From Phoronis australis (taxonomy: Eukaryota; Phoronida; Phoronidae): a DNA stretch of 64,000 nt. A program made the translations under genes and the position numbers. Below the pieces are notes generated by a model, which saw only the letters and a list, made by a program, of their open reading frames with translations, ran no database searches and was not told the DNA's origin. Positions 14,001 through 26,000 of the stretch are shown here, piece after piece (the first letter of the stretch is position 1; each line of letters begins with the position of its first letter). The stretch is taken from NCBI GenBank assembly GCA_002633005.1, contig NMRA01000111.1, positions 52,360 to 116,359 on the forward strand, given 5' to 3'.

Positions 14001-17000
14001 TGAAATGGTGCTTTTGTATTCCACGGTGTCACTAGAGGGAGTGACTTACGGGGGAGAGAAAGGGAAGGCATGACTTTGGGAAGTGACTTAGCCAAAGGAA
14101 AAGAAGGAAGGGGTAAATTTGAGAGGGAAAGTAAGGGAAGTGACTTGGGAGAAAGAGGAAAGGGTTTAACTTTGAGAGAGACAAACTGGGATTAACAACC
14201 AAGAGGGTTAGCTTTGACAGGGAAAGAAAGGGAGGGGGTGACTTAGCCAAGAGAGGGAGGGAGTGAGGGAACTAAGAGAAGCATTAGATGTTAGGAGAGA
14301 ATGAGTTGATCTCGTATCATTACATGCTGCATCTAAGTGTTTGTGTGGCCTCACTGCACATAAGTATGACTAATTGTATCATATTTTTGTGTTAATAGAG
14401 AGTCCGTGCGTGATTCATGTTCCTAAAGTTAAGATCAGTTTGATGGTTTTGGAAGTAGTCTATGTTTTGTTTGTGTCGTTAGGTTGTTTGCATGTTTTAA
14501 TACTGAACACTTTGTTAATAAGAAATTATTATTAAATTTTAGTGCCCTGTTCCCACTTGCAAAACCCCTAAACGGAAAATGAAACGACTTCGGCCCATGC
14601 CAGCTAAATGGAATGAATTGTCTGCAGAACTTAAAGACCCCATCATAAAGGATTTGCGTGAGTTTTAAAGTTTTCGTGTTATTTTGGTTCTGTGGGTACT
14701 GAGTTGATTAGCTGTTGGAAAAATTCATCTAATTTATATGGCAGTATTTTGGAGTAGTGAAGGGAGGCAGTACTGACTTTGAACAAATAGATTGTACATG
14801 TTTTTTTGTAGAAAAGATAATGCTTTTAAGCGTATCCTATCTGTCTGTGTTAATGGAAGCTGTAAACTGTGGAAACAAAGTAACTTTAAGTTATGCTGTT
14901 CGTGATTCATAATTTATTGTACAGTTCGATGTATGGATTAAGGAGCTTCATGATTAGTTTGGCGTCACTGTCTTGCAGAGCTTACAGAAGAGGTCACCAA
15001 GTGTTGCTCAGCCTGTTTCAATCGAATTGCCCGTCGCCTAGGCAACAATCCACAGACTGATGAACCCCTGGTGCCGCTGGTTCCTGAGAATGAAGAGAGT
15101 GTGGTAGAAACCTCGCGATGGACAGAGGAGGAGATGGATATAGCGAAGGAAGGTGGGTGTACTTCTAGTGTTAAGAGATGACCTCAGGCGGGTTGGGTCT
15201 TTATGGTGTTAAGTGTTGACTCTCGGCAGGGGGGAGAGGCAGAAGAAGCCTGGATGAGACCAACAACAGCTTTTCAGCAGTTTGTATAAATATGAGGGAT
15301 GTATGTTATGTAATAATGCGGAGAGACAAGATGCAAGTGGTGCATTGAATGGCAAGATATACTAGTACACTTGAGATGTCTTTGCAAGTCCTTAATTTAT
15401 GTTGTGGTGGGTACTCATTTGAAACCTATCGGAATGTGTCTCTTGTTTTTTTATTTCTGTTTAGGATCTTATCTCTAGCCACTTTCAGACTGCTTAAAGT
15501 AGTCTGCCAATGTTGCAAAACTGACTAGTTTCTTCTTTGTTGGAATTGAATTTTTCATATTCCCGCAAGAGTTACGCTGGGTCAGATCTTCTTGGACGTC
15601 AACTCCAGTGGCCTGAATCAAGAATAACATAATTTGAATCTGATCCATCCCCCATGACTGTTCAGGGAAGGATTTTTGTCTTATCCCCACATGATCACCT
15701 CTCTGATTGAGTTGAGTCTATATCCATTGTGACAGCTCTGAGGTAGAAGAGAAACACATATTTGTGTGTCTTTTGTTGTTGTTAGAGGGAATGTTTTCTC
15801 ATTAAAGTCTAGCCATGAAAATGGTTTTAGCGTCTGTTTTACTTTATCTTGTTAGGTCTAAAAACTCATGGTAGAGACTGGGCTGCCATAGCAGCAATGG
15901 TTGGTACTAAAACTGAAGCGCAGTGCAAGAACTTCTACTTCAACTACAAGCGCAAGTTTAACCTGGAGAGTCTGGTGACAGAGTTCAAGAAAACTAAGGT
16001 TAGTTGATGTATTGCGGACAGTCGGATGTAAAACAAGCTGTGCGGTTTTGTTTGGTGTTTGGCAGACAGGAGTACAACGACACATTCATTAACTATTTGC
16101 TAGTTGTAGTTTGACAACCCTAGTGGTGATTGTCACCACTACGACATATTCACCGTCTCAGTGCTACTGTTGTCATTTGGGTTCACGCCCATGTTCAATC
16201 AAACGCCCACCTCCGAAGTATAAGACATTTCGCTTTTCAGCAGCTTTGCTTTGTTGTATTCAGTTAAACACTCACCCCATTGCGTTTTGCTTGATTTCTA
16301 AATTTGAATGGCCTGGATGTTATGCGGTATGTTCAAAAGTGTAGTTGTTGAAAACTTAACTACAATCTTGGTATTGAGAATTGGTAAATGCAAAAATACA
16401 AATACATTATCTGTGTTTTGTGTACTGAGGTTTGAATGTTTATAGAAGTGAAGTCATTTCTGTATACTCGTGTCATTCAGAGCAAAGACAACCGTACAGT
16501 GTCCATGTCAGAGAGTGTGGCCTCTACCCTGACAGCGGGCTCAGACATTGAAGACCTGGACTCCTCTAGTGATGATGATAATGGTGAGGACAATGACGAC
16601 AGCTCAGATACCAACAGTGCTTCAGAATCAATGCAACTGACCAGCCAGGGGTTGGGCGAAGAGAAAGGTAACGAATGTATGTGTGGCAAAGGTTAAATGA
16701 CGAACCTGCCATGTTCATTAACAATAAGTAAAATGTGTCACGATAAATAAGTGACTGTGATATACGCTCGGGTCTGTTATTAGCTGTTATTTGTTCCCTG
16801 GAGGCGGACACGTACTACAAATAATCTTACCAACCTGCATCCTTGGCAACACTGGAATTCTGGCTCGTAAAGTAGTAGTTCAAATTATGGGCACTTCCAG
16901 ATCCGGAATTAAAAATTTTTCGCTGAAGTATTCAATAATGGATAAAATTGGTGTTGACATTATTTACTTAATATCCAAAGTTTGTGGTTAAAATAACTTT

Positions 17001-20000
17001 ACTGTTATAATTAGTTGCGAAAGAAGACATGCATTGTGTTAGTCAATACTGAGGTCTCTGTTGCAGACTTATGTTGCCATGAAGAATCTTTTCTAGACTG
17101 GCAGAGAACTGGTTACAACCAGTGTTCACTCATGCCACTTATTTACTTGGTGGTCTGAATGCTTACTCAATTTAAACTTGAATCAATTTCCTGTTAAAAT
17201 ATATCTTGAAGTTGTAATGATTCAGCAAGAGTTGTTTATCTCTGTCTACTACCAGCTGTAACGGTGTTTCTTATTTCCTGCCAGACACTAAAGAGGGCAT
17301 TGCCCAGCTGGCCCAACCAGCTGTTTCAGAAGCTGATTCCCAGGGATCAGTGCCAGTGCCACCTGGTGATGTGATTGTGAAGCAGGAGCCAACAGAGATG
17401 GAGTGTGATATTGATGACACGAAGCCGCTTAACTCATCCCTGATTAGTGTGCGAAGTGTGGACTACGACAGCAGCGCCACAGCAAGTGCAGATGAAGGTA
17501 GGAGATATAAAGGGCTTTTTTTGAATCTAATCAAATAGAAAAGTCTGTTTGCCTCTAGCCCATTTTCACAATGAAATTGCAGTGCGCAAGTGTGCACACT
17601 GAAATTCTGTGTCTAGGCAATCTTTCCAGTGATTCTGGTGACAATGGAAATACCATAAATTTCTTGAAAACGAGTTGACCTTGGTGTGTGTTCAGGATTA
17701 GGGTGTTTTGTACATTCAATAAGTTTGAAAGATTTCTTGTTAAACTGCACCAATCAATTTTCAGGACCAAGTGGCCATGAGAAGGATATCCCGGCACTGC
17801 CCCTTGACTGTGGACCACACCCACCGTCTCAAAGTCATACACCATCAGGCTCCTCAGCTCCTCTGGACTCCAGACCACCTGTATCAGAGACTAAACCACA
17901 TGGTATGTTTCTTCCTGTGTGGGCAATTTCATGTCCTTTTTACAACTTCGTCCAGCTTCACATGTAACTTAAATCAAAGTCCAGTCTGTGATAACTCCCA
18001 AATAACTGAAACCTAAGTCAAGTGCTGCTCACACATCACTTAAGGTTAGCCCTGTGAGTGAAAATTCTCCAAATCCAGGAGGACTCTAGATAAGGGGGAT
18101 AACGACTGAGAACATGTAATAATCTATACCACATACTAAACGATAAACATTGCAATGAATCGATCTGCCTTTCTTGATTTGCCTCAGCTTTGGAACTAAT
18201 TCTATATCAGAGGACCTGGGTCGGAGGTTGTGAGAGAAAATTACAGATGAATTTTACTGAATTAAAGATGTTTTTATTGAAATTGTATGTCTTAATTTTC
18301 ACCAAGTAATAAACATCTATACAATGCGATTTGTTGAACATGTGATTATGGTGCGTCCTCATTTAAGTATTCAATTTTCACGTTAGTTGACGTCTGCTGC
18401 TGAATAGCTTGGTGGTTAAGGCAACGGCTGTCGTTACGTAAAACTTGAGTGAAGCGTGTTCGAATTCGGCCTCAGGTTTCCACCAAAATGTTACTTAACA
18501 GGCGTTGATTAACAACATGGGTTAATCAATGGTTGCAATGGCCATGTCAGGTTGATTATGTGGTTTAAATGTGCTTACAATACTCCACTACTTACGGGTT
18601 GGGGTTTAGCTCCACTAGAAAAGCGTCATATTATGACTGCTGAGGTGGTGAGTTTGAAGCTGTCTTGGGGCTGATCTTAAAATAACCACTTTTCTTAATT
18701 GTCATTCTGATGCCAAGAAAGATTTACCGTTGCACAGATAATTGAAGTACTGTCTGACAAAATTAGACAAGCAGAGCGAAGCTTTTTCTGTGGTTCTCGT
18801 TTGACTCAGCTCATCTTGCTTCCACGATGCATTATACAGTGTTTTAATAGATGCTCCCGATTTGAAATTGCTGTATCTCTTTATTAGTTCCATCCATTTG
18901 AACCATCCTACTTGATAATTTCCAGTGCCCAAGAGCCTTGCTAGTCTGGTGACGGAGAATTCGGGTAAACCAGTGGAAAACCCGTCATCAAAGGGAGCAT
19001 GTGTGCGGGACCTGATTCATTCTGCCATTGAGAAGAACTTAGTTCAGGACAAGACGGCCATGCAGAGACAGGAGCCTCAGAAGCGTTAGTTTCATTTGAC
19101 CTTGTTTCATAAATCATAGTTTATCTTACAGTCAGGTTTTAGATTACCGTGTTTTATAGTTTTTTTCAGATTCACTGCACAGTCTTGAGTGAGACCTAGT
19201 TTTGCAAAAGGATCATTTTCAAATTGAAGATATGAATTTCATTATCGTTTTCGCTTTCATTATGTAGTCACTGTATCTCACTTCGTGGTCTTTTCACACT
19301 TTTGTATTAATATCCAGTCAAGTTATGTCATGTGGTATTTTCAGACAAAAACATAACACTATCTCATATCAAGCATCAAAAGCCACGCCAAGCGATCATT
19401 TCTGTTTCTCAAAAAGGCTCTATTTCTTCGACTTCCCTTTCTTGTAATTTGTCTCATTGCTGAACTACGTCATCAATTTCCATGAGGTTTTCTTTGTCAC
19501 TTGTTGGTGAGGTGACGCGTGGCCATGCCTGTCTTGCCACCTAGTGACAGGTTTGAAGCAATCGTGTACTGCTATGCCCTCTTGCATTTGTTTTTGTATC
19601 TACAAAGTCCCGTGATGGCTGTTTATGAAACTTGGTGGATATGTTTGTATTAAAAAAGAGATGTCACCCGACAATGTTCGCATGGCTCTGTCGCGTTATG
19701 CACTCCTTGGTGGTAGTTTTAGGATTGTCATGACATTCGGTAGGTGTAGTCCTGTTAATGGAAGCACACATGCCGTGACAGGTCTGACTACCCCTTGTTG
19801 ATGGACTTTGACAGATTGGTGTATGGCTAGGATGTGCCAGCACCTGTCAGTTTTCAACTTTGATATTACAGTAGTCAGATTAATCGTATTATAAAGCATA
19901 AAATTAATAAAAAGCCTAGAAGTTTGCTGTTTCTGACTCAGTTTGGGGCATTTTTCAACACGTGCTTTGCTCGACTTGTTCTTTGTGTACTCAGTAAAAT

Positions 20001-23000
20001 TTTAAAGTGGACCTGTCATATTTTTCTATTGTCCAATCAAAGAATGTATGAAAATGTTGTATCTCTTGCAGGTCACATGAGTGTGAGTGGTGACTATGGC
20101 CGGCACCCTGTACCTTCGCAAGACCGTAGACTGTCTGACCCACAAGTTCTGTCTGAACGGAGTGGCCGGGCACCAGTCAGCTACAATCAGATGTTGGCTT
20201 GGGAGGAACGACGCAGCAGTGGGCGCGAGAGTGACCAGCAGACCCGAGACTATGACGAGGTGCCACGTCAACGTGTGCCCGAGTTTGTTGACCGCAATCC
20301 TCACAGTGGCTACAAAGGAGACCCGCGTGACTTTGCTCCTCGAGACCCCAGGTCCAGAGAGATTTATGCTCGACCACCCATGGATATCAGAGCTCCGCCA
20401 CCAGCGCATTCGCATCATCCATATACAAGCATGCTGCAGCAGGAGCACATGCAGAGGATGTCCACCCCGGAGTCGCATGAGCGCCGTGGTTCATCTCCAG
20501 GCAACTATGGTATGAGATTGCCACATCGAGGCCCTCCCTCGCCATATGATGGGCGTAGTCAACCGAGAATTCCGCCACCACCACCTCTTGTGCAGTCAAA
20601 ATCCTCCCCAAAGCCAAAACCAGAGAAGTCCTCACCTCTGAATACTCCCAGTGGCTCTATAACCCAGGGTACACCAGTTGTCCATCCAACTGTCCCCAGT
20701 GGCTCTATTTCCATGGGCACACCAAGGTACGAGAGGGAGGGCATGTTGCATCAAGCCACCCCACCCCACTCCCGCAACAACGAGGGCTCCATCACTCGTG
20801 GCACCCCTGTTAGCCAGGAGTCTGTTCCAAGAAGCATGTCCGAGACCATTCACTCGGCTCCTCGTTTCCCCAGCCCATATGCTGCAGCCATGTATGCAGA
20901 GGGCTTGAGAGTGCCGTACATAATGGATCCAGCACTGCTGGAGATGTATCGCCAGCGAATACCTCCTAATGTGTATACCTCTCTGTATTCATTCATGCCA
21001 TCAGCTGCTGTGACTGCTGCATCAGGAGAGAGTTTCAACAGTAACCAGCTCACCATGGACTTCATGACAGCACAACAGATGCACCGTGGCCCACAAGAGA
21101 AAGATCCTGCCAGAGGATCACCAAGAACTAGTGCTGCCTCAGGAAAACCCTTGACTGGCATGGACCAAGTTCAGCTATCAGCAGCCATGCATGGGTTTAA
21201 CATGCCTTTTGCTCTCCAGAACATGATGTACATACAGAATATGGCCAACCTGGCAGCTGGCAAGTCTGTGTCACCATCTGGGCAGAAAGATCGTTCTTCA
21301 CCACGCGGGGATCTCCAGCGTCTACCTACTGGGTCACACACACCCACCAGCCGAAGTGACCTCACGCGTTACCCCAGTCCAAACAGCCAAGCAAGACAGA
21401 ATGTCATGCAGAGAAGCATCGTGGCTGGTACGGGCAAGCCTACAGCAGCCATTGGCGACAGTTCATCTCCTAGGGGAGGTGATCAAGCATTGCAGGCTCT
21501 GGTGGATGTTGCTTCCAAGGCCCAGTCACTGGTGGTACCACGGGACAGGCACGATAACGGGTCACCTCAGGGTATGCCACGTGATCTGAAGTCACCACGT
21601 CAGACTCCCTGGGAGGTTGAAGATCGACGATGGCGCCTGGAGCAGGACTATCGCCTGATGGTAGAGCAGCGTGCGGAAGCAGAGCGACCACGTAGTGATG
21701 TTGAAAGCTCACACCAGGACCTGGACCGACGTGTCCTCTTGGAGCAGAGTCGCCAGCTGAAGATGGATAAGAATAAACGGCAGAAGGAGATGGAACGTGA
21801 GCGAGACCAGCGTGAGCGAGACCAGCGTGAGCGTGAGCAGCGTGAACGAGAGCAGCGTGAACGCGAGCGCGCACATGATCAGGCTCGCCGCTTTTCATTG
21901 GACGCTCGCTTGATAGAGCCGTCCAGGTCACCATCGGCAGATAGGCCACATAGTGTCAAGAGTAATGAGGGTGACAATGGCAACACTCGCCCAGGCTCTG
22001 GTTACAACCCACTGACTGACCCAGCAGAGGTGAGCCGGCTCATAGCCCAATCTCGTTGTCAGGAAGACCCCACTGTTCACCACAGCAACAGTTGTGCTGC
22101 CTCCCAACTGTTCTCTGTGGCGTTCAAAAAGGATAATGTGGCCAAGAGCAAGACCGCTGGCACAACAAGTGGTGGGGCTGCTGGCAAGCAGCTGACTGCA
22201 GCCAGCCTCATTGATGCTATTATCAAGCATCAGATAAATGTGACAGAGCCAGATGGACAGCCAGACAGTGCCAAACTGTCTGTCAGCACTGCTGACAGCT
22301 CCAAGCATTGCCAGAGTCCAGACACTTCAAACCAGTTTGGAGAACAATCTGGCGTGAGTAAACTTAGAAAGGATTAGGACGTCTTACAGTTTTCATTGAA
22401 TGATTTGTGTATTCATGTGTAATTCAGTGGCAGTTTAATTAGTTTGTTGCCATAACACCTTCCTATCCTTCACCCATAATGACACCTTCCTACCCTTCAC
22501 CCATATCGACACCTTCCTACCCTTCACCCATATCGTCACCTTCCTACCCTTCACCCATATCGACACCCTCCTACCCTTCACCCATATCGACACCCTCCTA
22601 CCCTTCACCCATATCGACACCCTCCTACCCTTCACCCTTGGTAAAACAAGTTTGTGCTGTCTCAAATTATAGAGCATGGACTACATGTAATACCCCGTGT
22701 TTTCAAACTGTCATCTATGTGTAACAAGTGCTTTCTAGCCCCAGAATGCTAGAGTGTCGCAATGCTCAACATTTATTGAATTCGTAGCAGGGTTTGAGTG
22801 TGGACCCGTTGAATTTTTAGCTGTTTATATTGTGTTTTACAAAGCGCACAAAGTGATTTTTCTTCAAAAATGCATCATTTTATACGGACACATGGAAACA
22901 TGAAAATGCCTTGGTTATCGCAATGGGTGTATGCACCATGCACTTAAGGAAACAATGATTTAAAATGATTTAGTGGATGATTTAGTAGTAGATGGATGCA

Positions 23001-26000
23001 CTTAATTCTAATTTACTAGTATTTCATTTTGAAGATTTATTTATAGATTTACAAGGCTCAGAGGCAATATGACGCCGCTTCCTCGACTACCACACAGAGC
23101 ACTGAGCTGAATGAAGCAGGCGATGGTCGAGCTGTTCCCGTAGCGCCACCTGCCATGGGTTTGCACACACCACCAACAACATCAGAAGCTGAAGCTCATA
23201 GTGGTTCTCCATCTTCAAGTAACATTTGTTTTTGTTTGATTTGCAATTCCGTTATTTCCAAATTCTGCCTAATCATCCCGCCTGGAGTACATAATTATGG
23301 GAATTTGCCAATTCGACGTATCCCCGTTCATCTTTCATTGTTAAAATGCAGTAATGACTAGTTATGTAGGAGATCCTGATATTTCTCTGTTCATTTCATA
23401 AACAACCTTCCTAAAAATATTCATGATCTCGATGACATTGGATGCCAGATTGTGACATGTATGTGAGTGTTTTCTGACTTCTTGTGCCATTGTATTGCTC
23501 ACTCTCACATGTTCGTACTACAGATGTAAGTACAGTGTCCACACAGTCCCAGTCAAGCCCTAAGTCCCAGCACAGCATTACCCTTGGGGAGCACATTGAT
23601 AACATCATTATCAAGGACTTCAGACACAGCACAAAGGGACCACGCATTGGACAGAGTATTCTGGAACGGGTCAATCAAGGTAGCACTGCTGTAGAGTATG
23701 ATCCTAGTGAAACTAAAGGCATTGAATATTTTACATTAGTAGCATGACTTTGTAGATTCATTTCATTGCCGCAAGGTTAACCACACAAAATTGCAGTTGT
23801 CTGTTAGCATCCTGCACTGCAAATGCATTAATTCCCCTCTCAACTTGTAACCTTGTGTTTTCTCCAAAAGATGTCTTGGTGGAGTGTTAGCGGCTCAAGT
23901 CTGCTGTGATGAATATTTTATTGTCTAAAAACATGTTATGGGAATTCTTTGTCTGTGTGTGGCGGAGTTTTAATTTGCAAAATCTCTCAACTGAAACAAA
24001 GATTAAGTCAATTCTTTAACATTATTAGCATGTTTTTACTGTACACAAGTTGAACATTTTAATTATCTGTAGACAGAGTTACCCTTCGTAAAATAAATGA
24101 TTGAAATTTTTTTGCAATTATACTTTTGTACGAAACAAATCGACTATGTTTCTTAAAACCTCAGCTATCTAATGTTTTCTTGAGCCAATTATAAGCAATT
24201 TTTAGAGGTAGTTCTTCCTGCTGTCTGGTGTATCGTCTTGTCTCAAATCTAACGCTCTTCTTCAGATGAGGTGCAGTCATCAGAGCAATCCATGGCTGCC
24301 ATCAAGAGTCTACTGGCCAGTTCTAGTGGTGCCAGTAATTCGCCCTCACCGTCGCCATCTGAGAGCTCCAGCATCCCAATTTCATCATCCCCGAGACCGT
24401 CCCTGCCCAAGGGTAGCCCGGAGGCAGAGTGCAGCCCTAGTCACAGTGGGACCACGCCCCCAGGCAATAAGAGTCCTGGTTCGGGCTACCGGCACTGGAA
24501 GATGAAACGCTTCCCTGCTCAGGTGATTATTGCCTTATGTTTGTCTGTGTCTTGATCTTAAGTACTTGTATTATAGATGGAGTCAGCTGTGTTTAAATAA
24601 AGTTAGGTAACTGCTTTGTACATTAAGAAGACTGGCTGTATGTGTTACCATATGCTCCTTCATTAGACGATCATAACACACTGTCTAAATCGGCTTCATT
24701 CTGTATTTTTCTGAAATGGTACTCATTAGTTTTACATATCAACAGAATTTTCCTCTCTGAATTTTGTTAGTGCCTGGTAGGTGAACTGGACAAAATGAAC
24801 CTTCTTTGTTGTTCCAAATTAAAAACCAGGTAGAGAACAAGTGTGGTAAATGAGTGCGTTGCAACAGACAGCACTACATCAGTTGTGTTTGCTAGAACAG
24901 CTGTTCCTAAATATCTGTTAATATTTCTGTTCATTTGTTTTTAATACTTCTTAAGTCTCATGTTTTGTTTGCAGGAGAAAGAGTTTGCCGAGAGTTCCTC
25001 TCCCCAAGCATCCAGCTCTGGTCTACCAAATGAGAGACAGATTATTAAGTTACCGAGATCAGATATGCCCAGGAGCACAACAGATGACAGTTCAGCGTCA
25101 CTGGCCACGTCCTCTGAGCGTAGGTCACCGCACATAGGGGGCTACAGGGTGGAACCCATCTCCCCTGCAGGTAAAGTTCTATACAGGAAATTAAAACCTG
25201 CTAACCTATTCTGAGAAACCATAACAATTTGTAGGATTTCTGAAAAATTTATAATTAAGTAGAAAGACGTGGTGTATACTCTTTTGAGCAGCGGATCTAG
25301 GATCTGACGGGTAGAGTGTGTACTCAACCAGCGGCTGTTGTGGCGACGTTTTTTGGTTCAACTTGTGATTCGGAGTATTACCCCGACCCCCAGATCTGCA
25401 ACTACTTTTTGGCCATGTGTACTATCTTTGATATTTGGTATTTAATAGATCTAAACATATCAAACATTCATTACTGACGAGGCATGGGTAAAGTGAAATC
25501 ACGTTCATGATTTTGGGTAATACTCTCCCAAGTAGACCCTGTATATCATGGTAATTATACTGTCCTTAAATTCTTTTCATCTCCCTTCTGACATTCATTT
25601 TCACACCTGAACTTTGGATAGGATGTTAGTTATAGTGCATTCCTGTTATCTGTGCATTTGTGATGTAGAATATTTGCATCCGTCCATCTCATCTGTCATG
25701 CATGAGTACTGGGATGCCAATACTTCAGTTTTGTTCTGCTCATTTAGATTTATGGCTGGAACAGAAGTTAAATGTAATACCAACGGTAATTCTCTTTCAT
25801 CCAGGCTCGGACAGTAATGAAGCTGGTTCGTCATCCCGGTCTCCAAGGGCTCAGTCATCGGGTATGGTCAATATGGCCTCATCTAGGAATCCAGGTAAAT
25901 CTTTAGCAATAAGTTCAAATTTTGTGTTAAAAACTACAAGTTGGGCTAGTGGTCTCCATCTGGTATACATAGAGGAAAGATGTCCCTTAAGGTCCAGAAA

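Noticed and set aside
19924-20071. N-terminal extension of the long open frame into the giant NCoR exon
   Set aside because: The frame is open upstream, but TTGCAG at 20066-20071 is a clear acceptor and the resulting phase joins exon 18926-19084 exactly; the upstream residues are hydrophobic and unlike NCoR.
20026-21949. Long minus-strand open frames opposite the giant NCoR exon
   Set aside because: Shadows of a GC-rich, stop-poor coding exon; no domain, no splice context.
22435-22677. Minus-strand repetitive VKGRRVSIW protein
   Set aside because: A by-product of the 27-bp minisatellite, which keeps every frame register open; no gene signals.
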